Shown here one piece after another: positions 1-7,267 of a stretch of 30,430 nt of DNA. Numbering within the stretch: position 1 is the first letter of the stretch; the number at the start of each line of letters is the position of its first letter. The notes beneath the pieces were generated by a model, which saw nothing but the letters and a program-made list of their open reading frames with translations, was not told the origin of the DNA and did no database searches. The position numbers and the translations under genes were made by a program. The stretch comes from Colivivens sp963640465 (lineage in GTDB: Bacteria > Bacteroidota > Bacteroidia > Bacteroidales > Bacteroidaceae): positions 1 through 30,430 of the forward strand of contig CAVHYP010000031.1 of the NCBI GenBank assembly GCA_963640465.1, written 5' to 3'.

Positions 1-74
1 GATTGAAATCGGCCAATTTCAGCCGTTTTGTTAGGAATATTTAACCCTCGCTCGCGATGCCGCCGCAATGTGGG

Positions 75-2183
75 TTAACTTATTGCAGCCCAATTGATAT
101 TGGTCTTCCGCAGTTCTGCCAGTCGGTTCCATAGAATTTCGTTCTGTTGGTTTGACTCGTCAGGGTCATTGTCGAGTACCATGGTGGCAGCATCGCGTGC
201 CAATTGCAGGATTTGTCCGTCGCGTGCCACATTCGAGATCTTTAGGTCGAATGCCATCCCGCTTTGCTGCGTGCCTTCCAAATCACCGGGTCCACGCAAC
301 TTCAGGTCTTGTTCGGCAATTTCGAAGCCGTCGTTTGAATCAACCATTATCTGGATGCGCTTGCGTGTGTCTGTACTTAGTTCGTATTTTGTCACGAGGA
401 TGCAGAACGACTGTTCCGCTCCACGTCCCACGCGTCCACGGAGCTGATGCAACTGGCTGAGACCGAAGCGCTCGGCATTCTCTATCACCATGACACTGGC
501 ATTCGGGACGTTGACTCCCACTTCAATCACCGTGGTGGCAACGAGTATCTGTGTTTCGCCGCTTGCAAACTTTTGCATCTCTGCATCTTTCTCCTGCGGT
601 TTCATCTTGCCGTGCACTTTACTTGTCTTGTATTCTAGGAATTCCTTGCTAATCTGGTCGTAGCCTTCTTCAAGATTCCTCAAGTCAATCTTCTCACTTT
701 CCTGAATGAGTGGGAAGACGAAGTACACTTGATGACCTTTCTGAATTTCCTGTCTCACCTTATTATATATACGATCTTTGTGACGATCGAACATGTGGAC
801 GGTGCAGATGGGTTTGCGCCCTAGAGGCAGTTCGTCGATGACACTCACGTCCAAGTCTCCGTAGACTGTCATGGCAAGTGTACGTGGGATAGGAGTTGCT
901 GTCATCACGAGGATATGTGGGGGAATAGTGTTCTTTTGCCACATCTTTGCACGTTGAGCCACGCCGAAACGGTGTTGCTCGTCGATGACTGCAAGTCCTA
1001 GCCGATAGAATACCACATTGTCTTCGATTACGGCATGTGTGCCCACCAGTATGTCGATGTCTCCTTTCTTCAAGTCGTCAAGTATTGCCTGACGCTTCTT
1101 CCCCTTCACATTGCCCGTGAGCAGTTCCACCCTCACGTTCATGTCTCCAAGAAAATCGCGGACGGTCTGCAGGTGCTGCTCTGCTAGTATTTCTGTTGGA
1201 ACCATGATGCAGACTTGACATTTGTTGTCGATTGCCATAAGTGCACTCATGAGTGCAACGAGTGTCTTGCCCGAGCCTACGTCACCCTGCAATAGACGGT
1301 TCATCTGACGTCCCGACCCCATGTCTTTGCGGATTTCCTTCAGTACACGTTTTTGCGCACCGGTAAGTTCAAACGGGAGATGCTCGCTGTAGAACGTGTT
1401 GAATGTCTCACCTATTCTTGAGAATACGATGCCACGGAATCGGCGGATTCTGTCGCGTGCATAGCGCAGGATGTTGAGCTGCACATAGAACAGTTCTTCG
1501 AACTTCAGTCGTGTCTGTGCGCGCCTCAGTTTGTCTGCCGATTGTGGAAAATGGATGTTGCGTATTGCCTCGTCGTAGGACATGAGATGGAATTGTTCCA
1601 CGAGGTAGGGGGTAAGTGTCTCTGCAAAAGGCTGGTTTGCCAGTTCCGTGAGTTTCTTCGTCAGTTTGCATATGGCAACTGAGTTGAGTCCATGCCGCTT
1701 CATCTTCTCTGAGGTGTTGTAGCTTGGGACGAACTTGTTGGCAGTGTCAGTGGCAGTGCCGTTCTGCTGTGTGCCTACTTTCTCCATTTCGGGATGGGCA
1801 ATGTTGATGTGCCCATTGAATACGGACGGTTTGCCGAACACCACATAAGGCACATTGTAGTCGTAGTTTTTGAGGACAAACTTTATTCCTTGAAACCACA
1901 CGAGCTCCACCACGCCTGTGCCGTCGGAGAAACGTGCGACGAGTCGTCTTCCCTTGCCCTCGCCTATGACGTCGGATGACAGGATGCGCCCCATGATCTG
2001 CACGTAGGGCATGGAGCCGTCAATCTCACTTATTCTATATATACGGGTTTTGTCGACATACTTGTACGGATAGTATGTCAACAAGTCGCCGACGGTCTTG
2101 ATTCCAAGTTCCTTGTCAAGCAACTCAGCCCGTGCAGGTCCCACACCCTGCAGATACTTTATGTCCTGCGATTGATTTATCAT
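75..2183 (-). CDS. recG: ATP-dependent DNA helicase RecG
   Basis: RecG is a superfamily 2 helicase that reverses stalled replication forks and branch-migrates Holliday junctions in the cytoplasm. The 702-residue product has the expected order: an N-terminal wedge/OB-fold part (about residues 1-230), then the helicase core with Walker A GDVGSGKT, the DEQH box (DEQHRFG), the ATPIPRT motif III and the C-terminal QLRGRVGRG motif VI. Length is normal for the family. The reading frame stays open a further 23 codons upstream to 2252, but MINQSQDIKYL at 2183 fits RecG N-termini, and a well-formed Bacteroidetes promoter lies between the two candidate starts, so 2183 is chosen. The -7 box ends only 5 nt before this ATG, which suggests a leaderless or nearly leaderless mRNA. 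It is transcribed divergently from gdhA. Confidence 0.97.
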   Translation of the reverse strand: MINQSQDIKYLQGVGPARAELLDKELGIKTVGDLLTYYPYKYVDKTRIYRISEIDGSMPYVQIMGRILSSDVIGEGKGRRLVARFSDGTGVVELVWFQGIKFVLKNYDYNVPYVVFGKPSVFNGHINIAHPEMEKVGTQQNGTATDTANKFVPSYNTSEKMKRHGLNSVAICKLTKKLTELANQPFAETLTPYLVEQFHLMSYDEAIRNIHFPQSADKLRRAQTRLKFEELFYVQLNILRYARDRIRRFRGIVFSRIGETFNTFYSEHLPFELTGAQKRVLKEIRKDMGSGRQMNRLLQGDVGSGKTLVALMSALMAIDNKCQVCIMVPTEILAEQHLQTVRDFLGDMNVRVELLTGNVKGKKRQAILDDLKKGDIDILVGTHAVIEDNVVFYRLGLAVIDEQHRFGVAQRAKMWQKNTIPPHILVMTATPIPRTLAMTVYGDLDVSVIDELPLGRKPICTVHMFDRHKDRIYNKVRQEIQKGHQVYFVFPLIQESEKIDLRNLEEGYDQISKEFLEYKTSKVHGKMKPQEKDAEMQKFASGETQILVATTVIEVGVNVPNASVMVIENAERFGLSQLHQLRGRVGRGAEQSFCILVTKYELSTDTRKRIQIMVDSNDGFEIAEQDLKLRGPGDLEGTQQSGMAFDLKISNVARDGQILQLARDAATMVLDNDPDESNQQNEILWNRLAELRKTNINWAAIS

Positions 2184-2188
2184 TGGTG

Positions 2189-2220
2189 CAAAGGTAGTGC
2201 AAAGTTCGGAGAATACCAAA
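2189..2220 (-). promoter_or_regulatory. Bacteroidetes-type promoter of recG
   Basis: On the minus strand a TTTG (2217-2220) is followed after 20 bp by TACCTTTG (2189-2196). This matches the Bacteroidetes sigma-ABfr consensus of a -33 TTTG and a -7 TAnnTTTG separated by 19-21 bp. Transcription should begin around 2183-2185, at the recG start codon itself. Confidence 0.75.
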
Positions 2221-2294
2221 TTAACACCGCTCAATCTACATTTCTTGTCCAAAGACTAAACCGAGTACCCCGATTGGAATCAGGATTGCTCTGA

Positions 2295-2360
2295 CTTAAG
2301 GACTAGAGTACTCTTGCTTGAGGACTGGAGTCCTATAGCCTGAGGACTGAAGATCTGACC
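2295..2360. repeat. Three tandem degenerate 22-nt repeats with internal dyads
   Basis: Three adjoining 22-nt units lie at 2295-2316, 2317-2338 and 2339-2360. They share the pattern CTTGAGGACTGGAG. The middle unit holds AGGACT-GG-AGTCCT, a perfect 6-bp-arm dyad. The first holds the palindrome AGAGTACTCT, and the third holds a weaker AGGACT/AGATCT pairing. The array sits between divergent recG and gdhA, about 200 bp upstream of the gdhA -33 box. No coding sequence is evident here, and the rest of the 2253-2561 interval shows no other clear feature. Confidence 0.6.
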
Positions 2361-2561
2361 AGAGGTTTCAATCTATACAATCGGAGAGAAAATGCCGCAC
2401 GGCAAAACATAATTTCATCTGTATTTGCCTGCAAACTGCCATGTGTAAGAATAACCCGTTATCGCCAACAAGAAAGCAAACCTTGTCAATATTAAACCTT
2501 TTGAATGTATAAACTTACGCTTCTTATCCATTTTTATTCAAATCTGCATTTTATTGTCAAT

Positions 2562-2576
2562 AAACGCTTGGCGTTT
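2562..2576. promoter_or_regulatory. Palindrome over the gdhA -33 element (candidate operator)
   Basis: AAACGC-TTG-GCGTTT is a perfect inverted repeat with 6-bp arms and a 3-nt centre. The central TTG (2568-2570) is exactly the -33 element of the gdhA promoter. A protein bound here would occlude or remodel sigma contact, so this is a candidate operator. The regulator is not identifiable from the window. Confidence 0.5.
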
Positions 2577-2597
2577 CATATATTATGCCTAACTTTG
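2568..2597 (+). promoter_or_regulatory. Bacteroidetes-type promoter of gdhA
   Basis: TTG (2568-2570), a 19-bp spacer and TAACTTTG (2590-2597) match the Bacteroidetes promoter consensus. The predicted transcription start is near 2601-2604. That leaves an AT-rich 5' leader of about 95 nt before the gdhA ATG, the longest leader among the promoters recognised in this window. Confidence 0.75.
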
Positions 2598-2697
2598 CAC
2601 CATCAAAGCAACACAAACACAAGATAAATACGACTATTAAGCAGATTATGCTATATATAGACTCAATTAAAATACTATTATAACAAACGTGTAAACT

Positions 2698-4032
2698 ATG
2701 GATTCTAAGAAAGTTTTAGAGAATTTGAAGATGCGCTTTCCAAATGAGCCCGAGTATCATCAGGCAGTAGAGGAAGTGCTTAGTACAATCGAGGAAGAGT
2801 ACAACAAACACCCGGAGTTTGACAAGGTAAACCTTATCGAAAGACTTTGCATCCCAGACAGAGTGTACCAGTTCCGTGTAAACTGGATGGATGACAAAGG
2901 CAATATCCAGACAAACATGGGTTACCGCGTACAGCATAACAATGCCATTGGCCCCTACAAAGGCGGTATCCGTTTCCACCAGAGCGTGAACCTTGGAATT
3001 TTGAAGTTCCTTGCGTTTGAGCAGACATTCAAGAACTCACTCACAACCCTTCCTATGGGTGGTGGCAAGGGAGGCTCAGACTTCTCTCCACGTGGAAAGA
3101 GCAACGCTGAGGTGATGCGTTTCTGCCAGTCATTCATGCTTGAACTTGCACGCCATATCGGTCCGGATGTCGACGTACCTGCAGGAGATATAGGCGTAGG
3201 CGGACGTGAGGTCGGCTACATGTTTGGCATGTACAAGAAACTCACTCGCGAATTTAGCGGTACATTCACCGGCAAAGGACGCGAGTTCGGCGGTTCACTC
3301 ATCCGTCCTGAAGCAACAGGATACGGGAACGTTTACTTCCTCATGGAAATGCTGAAGACCAAGGGAATGGACTTGAAGGGCAAGACAGTGCTCATTTCTG
3401 GTTCAGGAAACGTGGCTCAGTACACAGCCGAGAAGGTTCTCCAGTTGGGAGGTAAGGTACTGACAATGTCAGACTCCGACGGTTACATCTACGACCCAGA
3501 CGGTATTGACAGAGAGAAGCTCGACTATATCATGGAGCTCAAGCAAGTTTACCGTGGACGTATTAAGGAATATGCAGAGAAATATGGTTGCAAGTACGTT
3601 GCAGGCGAAAAGCCTTGGAACGAGAAAGCTGACATCGCACTTCCATCAGCAACACAGAACGAAATCAACGAAGAGCAGGCTAGGGCTCTTGTTGCCAATG
3701 GTGTGATTGCAGTTTCAGAGGGAGCCAACATGCCTTCTACTCCAGGCGCAATCAGAGTGTTCCAGGAGGCAAAGATCCTTTATGCTCCGGGCAAGGCTGC
3801 AAACGCAGGAGGTGTTTCTGTATCAGGTCTCGAAATGAGCCAGAACTCAGAGCGTCTGTCATGGACTGCAGAAGAGGTCGATAACCGTTTGCACACAATC
3901 ATGGAAGACATCCACAGCAACTGTGTGAAGTACGGAACAGAGGCTGACGGCTATGTCAACTATGTGAAGGGAGCTAACGTTGCCGGATTCATGAAGGTGG
4001 CAAAGGCTATGATGGCACAGGGTATTGTATAA
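2698..4032 (+). CDS. gdhA: NADP-type glutamate dehydrogenase
   Basis: This enzyme catalyses reversible reductive amination of 2-oxoglutarate with ammonium to give glutamate, the main ammonium-assimilation step in many gut Bacteroidales. The 444-residue protein has normal length for the hexameric small-subunit GDH family. It carries the substrate-binding stretch GPYKGGIRFH (residues 85-94), the catalytic-lysine motif PMGGGKGGSDF (Lys124 region), and the dinucleotide-binding GSGNVAQ in the C-terminal Rossmann domain. NADP rather than NAD use is inferred from overall similarity to GdhA and is not proven by the sequence. The ATG at 2698 gives the canonical N-terminus. The gene is preceded by its own promoter with a palindrome over the -33 box and followed by a hairpin, so it is probably monocistronic. 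Confidence 0.96.
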   Translation: MDSKKVLENLKMRFPNEPEYHQAVEEVLSTIEEEYNKHPEFDKVNLIERLCIPDRVYQFRVNWMDDKGNIQTNMGYRVQHNNAIGPYKGGIRFHQSVNLGILKFLAFEQTFKNSLTTLPMGGGKGGSDFSPRGKSNAEVMRFCQSFMLELARHIGPDVDVPAGDIGVGGREVGYMFGMYKKLTREFSGTFTGKGREFGGSLIRPEATGYGNVYFLMEMLKTKGMDLKGKTVLISGSGNVAQYTAEKVLQLGGKVLTMSDSDGYIYDPDGIDREKLDYIMELKQVYRGRIKEYAEKYGCKYVAGEKPWNEKADIALPSATQNEINEEQARALVANGVIAVSEGANMPSTPGAIRVFQEAKILYAPGKAANAGGVSVSGLEMSQNSERLSWTAEEVDNRLHTIMEDIHSNCVKYGTEADGYVNYVKGANVAGFMKVAKAMMAQGIV

Positions 4033-4085
4033 ATAAGGTATTGCAAGGTATTACGTAAAAAAAGAATTGATACTTATTGACAGAA

Positions 4086-4115
4086 GAGGGAGCATCCATT
4101 TGCTGGTGCTCCCTT
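4086..4115 (+). terminator. Hairpin 3' of gdhA, possibly a bidirectional terminator
   Basis: AGGGAGCA (4087-4094) and TGCTCCCT (4107-4114) form a perfect 8-bp stem with a 12-nt loop. A G-T wobble extends it by one pair. The hairpin lies 54 nt past the gdhA stop, between convergent genes. The downstream T-tract is poor on the plus strand. On the minus strand a T7 run follows at some distance, so it may serve either side. Confidence 0.6.
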
Positions 4116-4204
4116 CGTGTGTGTATTTCAGTGAACATATGTCCATTGCTCTGTTGGCTTATTTTCATCTGCCCTTGAGCCTTTGCCCATCTTTTTTCAG
4201 ACTT

Positions 4205-5227
4205 CTATCGTCTTCCGTTGGCGGTTGCTCTGCCGGCTCCTGCTGAGCGTGTGTTCACGTTGCGTGTAGCGTTGGAAGAGCGGTTCATGTTGGCTGCACC
4301 ATTGTTGCGCTGCTGCATTTGGGCATTGTTGCGCTGAACAGTGTTTCCGCTTGTGCGGGTACTTGATGAACGGGTATTGACGGTCACGCGTCCATTGCCA
4401 TTGTTTGCATTGCGGTCTTGGTTGCGGTTGATAGTGGTTCTTGATCGGTCCTCATTCTGCGCATTTCCGTTTCCACTGAAGCGGTTTGTGGCATTGTTGC
4501 GGTTCGCATTGCTATTTCTGTCCGCATTGCTATTTCTGTCCGCATTGTCATCCCCCCCCATATTGTTGTTGACATTACCGTTGTTGTGGTGGTTCACCAT
4601 GTTATTGTTATTGCGGTTCATGTCGTTGTTCCTGTTCATGTCGTTTCTATTCATGCCGTTGTTGCGGTTCATGTCACCTGGATTGCCGATATGGAATCCT
4701 GTTCCTGCATTTTGACGTCCGTCATTTCTGCGGAAGTCTATTCCCGGTTCTGGAGCACGCATGCCGCCGAAGAAGGCACCACCTCTGTATTCCTTGAATC
4801 TGCGTGGAGTATTGAAGAAGAAATGGTCCATTCTGTGGTCGTGGGCATAGATAGCAAATCTCCAGTGACGGTCGGCAAATGTGATAGGACGATAGAAATA
4901 GTCGTATGTCATGAGCAGTTCCCACTGGCGTTCTGTAAGAAGACGGCGTAGTGCATAGTCGCGTGCAAACACCACTTCCATGTAGTCGTCGTATCTGTAG
5001 CCCAGGGCCACATCGTCGAGATAGTCGTTGACGCCGCATATATAATCGTAATTGATACAATAGAGGTCGTCAAGAATTGCTGAACTCAAGTGTAATGTGT
5101 ATGCCATCCTGTCGGTCAGGAAACGTGCGTTACTGCGTATTGAGTAAGCAGACATTGGCTGTGCACTTGCTGAGAATGACACTACCGTCATCATAAACGC
5201 TACTGTAATGTTTCTTAAGGTTTTCAT
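4205..5227 (-). CDS. Secreted Asn/Arg-rich protein of unknown function
   Basis: I do not recognise a named family. The 340-residue product begins with a signal peptide (MKTLRNITVAFMMTVVSFSASAQ). A compact, Tyr/Asp-rich, probably helical domain of about 130 residues follows (RFLTDRMAYTLHL, LLTERQWELL, YDYFYRPITF). Its LTxRQ-like segment faintly recalls Spy/CpxP-type periplasmic proteins, but this is not an assignment. The remaining half is low-complexity, built of MNRNN/ADRNSN-like repeats and a Thr/Asn/Arg tail, likely extended and basic. Two perfect 18-bp repeats and a G8 tract lie in the tail-coding part. The start at 5227 is chosen because it gives the signal peptide, has a strong AAAGGAG at 5235-5241 (unusual in this phylum), and lies downstream of the promoter at 5282-5289. 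The frame is open further upstream to 5311, but that would place the start beyond the promoter. Confidence 0.82.
   Translation of the reverse strand: MKTLRNITVAFMMTVVSFSASAQPMSAYSIRSNARFLTDRMAYTLHLSSAILDDLYCINYDYICGVNDYLDDVALGYRYDDYMEVVFARDYALRRLLTERQWELLMTYDYFYRPITFADRHWRFAIYAHDHRMDHFFFNTPRRFKEYRGGAFFGGMRAPEPGIDFRRNDGRQNAGTGFHIGNPGDMNRNNGMNRNDMNRNNDMNRNNNNMVNHHNNGNVNNNMGGDDNADRNSNADRNSNANRNNATNRFSGNGNAQNEDRSRTTINRNQDRNANNGNGRVTVNTRSSSTRTSGNTVQRNNAQMQQRNNGAANMNRSSNATRNVNTRSAGAGRATANGRR
4506..4541. repeat. Perfect 18-bp tandem repeat inside the Asn-rich tail
   Basis: The unit GCATTGCTATTTCTGTCC occurs twice back to back (4506-4523 and 4524-4541), and the first six bases recur at 4542. It encodes the repeated Ala-Asp-Arg-Asn-Ser-Asn block of the secreted protein. 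Copy number can change in steps of six residues without shifting the frame. Confidence 0.85.
4552..4559. repeat. Homopolymer C8 (G8 on the coding strand) within a CDS
   Basis: Eight consecutive C on the plus strand encode Met-Gly-Gly-Asp across ATGGGGGGGGAT in the secreted Asn-rich protein. Homopolymeric G tracts of this length are prone to slipped-strand mispairing. Loss or gain of one base would replace the C-terminal half of the protein with an unrelated, earlier-ending tail. Confidence 0.85.
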
Positions 5228-5281
5228 ATCCGATCTCCTTTCTGTATTTTGTATTTTGCTTGTTTGTTTTTTAATTCGCTG

Positions 5282-5312
5282 CAAAGGTAGGGCTTGTTTC
5301 ACAGGCAGCAAA
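5282..5312 (-). promoter_or_regulatory. Bacteroidetes-type promoter of the secreted Asn-rich protein
   Basis: On the minus strand a TTTG (5309-5312), a 19-bp spacer and TACCTTTG (5282-5289) form a full consensus promoter. The expected start near 5276-5278 leaves a 5' leader of about 50 nt that contains the AAAGGAG ribosome-binding site (5235-5241), 7 nt before the ATG. Confidence 0.78.
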
Positions 5313-5318
5313 AAGAAA

Positions 5319-5353
5319 GTTCCTATTCATAATGGGGAAAATCCTATAGGAAC
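5319..5353. promoter_or_regulatory. 8-bp inverted repeat just upstream of a promoter (candidate operator)
   Basis: GTTCCTAT (5319-5326) and ATAGGAAC (5346-5353) are perfect inverted repeats with a 19-nt spacer. They lie immediately upstream of the -33 element of the minus-strand secreted-protein gene. The half-site spacing is about 27 bp centre to centre. Position suits an activator site, but the binding protein is unknown. Confidence 0.4.
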
Positions 5354-5431
5354 AATTTCCATGGCTGGCATATGGGAGATGCAGCGCTAGTGTAACATCA
5401 ACATCGGGTCTGCGTAGAACTAACATAAAGA

Positions 5432-5529
5432 GTCGGACTTGTCCACATCTGTCAGGTTCTTCCACATTTGTCGGGCTCATTCACACGCTTGTCTGACTTG
5501 TCCACACCTGCTGAGTCATCCGCAATTGC
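5432..5529. repeat. Five tandem degenerate 19-21-nt repeats
   Basis: Units starting with GTC at 5432, 5451, 5470 and 5491, plus a weaker fifth at about 5510, share the pattern GTCnGACTTGTCCACA. Spacings are 19, 19, 21 and 19 nt. The first unit contains GGAC-TT-GTCC. The array lies between divergent promoters of the secreted Asn-rich protein and the GH3 gene. Copies are too diverged and too short for a CRISPR array. Confidence 0.6.
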
Positions 5530-5541
5530 CATCAGTCCAAA

Positions 5542-5580
5542 TGCCAGAAAACTTGGCAAGAGTGAAATCTCAGGTGAGAT
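5542..5580. promoter_or_regulatory. Two adjacent dyads upstream of the GH3 gene
   Basis: TGCCA (5542-5546) pairs with TGGCA (5554-5558). ATCTCA-GG-TGAGAT (5567-5580) is a perfect 6-bp-arm inverted repeat. They lie about 80-120 bp upstream of the GH3 -7 box. They could be operators or weak transcription-stop hairpins. The sequence alone does not decide. Confidence 0.3.
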
Positions 5581-5652
5581 AATATGTGGAAAGTGCGGGA
5601 TTTATGGACCTTGCAATGAATAAAAGCGCAGTGTGTACAATGCCGTAAGAAT

Positions 5653-5668
5653 TAATTTTGTACCTTTG
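5653..5668 (+). promoter_or_regulatory. Candidate promoter of the GH3-headed gene cluster (two abutting -7 boxes)
   Basis: TAATTTTG (5653-5660) is directly followed by TACCTTTG (5661-5668), and both fit TAnnTTTG. No clear -33 TTTG sits at the right distance from either, so strength is uncertain. Starting from the second box, the leader to the ATG at 5689 would be about 17 nt. Confidence 0.6.
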
Positions 5669-5688
5669 TAAATTAAAAAGAAACGATT

Positions 5689-7209
5689 ATGAATGTAACG
5701 CCGATACTGGATAAAATATATTTTGCACGCAGACAAAAGGCAATGAAGCACTACAAGGGTCATGCAGAAGAGATTCAGAGGAATGTCTTGCGCTATCTTG
5801 TGCGTGCAGCAGCAAAAACAGAATGGGGAACAAGTCACGGATATTCTGAAATAAAGAACTACGAGGACTATTGCCAGCATGTGGGGCTGAACACGTATGA
5901 AGAACTGAAGGACTACATTCAGAAGATGCGCCAAGGCTCGAAGGATGTGCTGTGGAGAGGACAAGTGAACTGGTATGCCAAGTCTTCGGGAACAACCAAC
6001 GACAAGAGTAAGTTCATCCCGGTCAGCAAGGAAGGACTGAAGAACATACACTATCTTGGCGGAACCGACTGTGTGGCAGCCTATCTCAAGATAAATCCCA
6101 AGAGCAAACTGTTCTTCGGCAAGAGTCTCATTCTTGGTGGAAGCCATGCGCCCAATCTGAATACACCAAACAGTTTGGTGGGTGACTTGAGCGCCATACT
6201 GATAGAGAATATCCCTTCATGGGTCAACCTCGTGCGAGTACCTCCCAAGGATGTTGCGCTGTTGAGTGACTTTGAAGAGAAACGCGACAAAATTGCGATG
6301 ATTGCACAGCACGAAAATGTGACAAACATAAGCGGGGTGCCCTCATGGATGCTTTCCGTCCTAGACCGTATGCTCGAGATTTCTGGTAAGCAGAAGATTG
6401 ACGAGATATGGCCAAATCTTGAAGTGTTCTTCCACGGTGGAGTGGCGTTCACCCCTTACCGCGAGCAATACAAGAACATCATCTCGCTGCCGGGCATGCG
6501 CTACATGGAGACCTACAATGCCAGCGAAGGATTCTTTGGCATACAGACCGACCTCAGCGACCCTGCAATGCAAATCATGATGGATTATGGAGTGTTCTAT
6601 GAATTCATTCCGATGAGCGAGTTCGGCACCCCGTCGCCTACAGTCGTACCACTGTGGAAAGTGGAGAAAGATGTCAACTATGCCATCGTAATCAGCACTT
6701 CATGCGGTCTGTGGCGTTACATCATAGGCGATACAGTGAAATTCACAAGCATCGATCCCTACAAATTCATCATCACCGGACGCACCAAGCACTTCATCAA
6801 TGCCTTCGGTGAAGAACTGATTGTGGACAATGCAGAGAAAGGACTGGAGCAGGCTTGCATCGCAACAGGTGCCCAAGTCCGCGAATATACGGCTGCGCCG
6901 ATATTCATGAACACAAATGCCAAGTGCCGCCACCAGTGGATCATTGAGTTTGCCAAGCATCCTGCATCGATAGAAGACTTTGCCACCATCCTCGACCGTT
7001 CGCTCCAAGCCATCAACTCCGACTATGAAGCCAAACGATCGAAGGACATTACCCTCCAGCGTCTGGAAATCGTGGATGCAAAGCCCGGACTGTTCGACGA
7101 GTGGTTGAAGAAGAAGGGAAAATTGGGCGGACAGCACAAGATTCCGCGCCTGAGCAACAGCCGTGAGTATATTGAGGAACTTCTTGAAATGAATAAAGGT
7201 TGTTTCTAA
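5689..7209 (+). CDS. GH3 family acyl-adenylating protein
   Basis: The product is a 506-residue member of the GH3 family, named for plant auxin-responsive acyl-acid amido synthetases. Plant members adenylate a carboxylic acid (jasmonate, indole-3-acetate) and couple it to an amino acid. Substrates of bacterial members are not established. Adenylation signatures are visible: SSGTTNDKSKF (residues 99-109, phosphate-binding loop), YNASEGFFGIQ in the middle, and YIIGDTVKF plus TGRTKHFINAFGEE towards the C-terminal lid. No signal peptide or membrane span is seen, so it should be cytoplasmic. It heads a plus-strand run with 58 nt to the next gene and has TAnnTTTG boxes just upstream. The ATG at 5689 starts a family-typical N-terminus. 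Confidence 0.9.
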   Translation: MNVTPILDKIYFARRQKAMKHYKGHAEEIQRNVLRYLVRAAAKTEWGTSHGYSEIKNYEDYCQHVGLNTYEELKDYIQKMRQGSKDVLWRGQVNWYAKSSGTTNDKSKFIPVSKEGLKNIHYLGGTDCVAAYLKINPKSKLFFGKSLILGGSHAPNLNTPNSLVGDLSAILIENIPSWVNLVRVPPKDVALLSDFEEKRDKIAMIAQHENVTNISGVPSWMLSVLDRMLEISGKQKIDEIWPNLEVFFHGGVAFTPYREQYKNIISLPGMRYMETYNASEGFFGIQTDLSDPAMQIMMDYGVFYEFIPMSEFGTPSPTVVPLWKVEKDVNYAIVISTSCGLWRYIIGDTVKFTSIDPYKFIITGRTKHFINAFGEELIVDNAEKGLEQACIATGAQVREYTAAPIFMNTNAKCRHQWIIEFAKHPASIEDFATILDRSLQAINSDYEAKRSKDITLQRLEIVDAKPGLFDEWLKKKGKLGGQHKIPRLSNSREYIEELLEMNKGCF

Positions 7210-7267
7210 ATAAAGGCAGTTGATTCTACCCGACTAATAGTAAAATCAATTTATAGAACCTGTCTAA

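Noticed and set aside
1..74. CGGC/GCCG hairpin near 10-26 as the recG terminator
   Set aside because: Stem of only 4 bp with alternative pairings and no T-tract in the recG direction.
2648..2683. A 12-codon frame (MLYIDSIKILL) in the gdhA leader as a regulatory upstream ORF
   Set aside because: No ribosome-binding site, no codon pattern and very AT-rich sequence; chance is the simpler explanation.
5432..5529. Possible CRISPR array
   Set aside because: Units are 19-21 nt, diverged from each other and without distinct spacers; no cas genes in the window.
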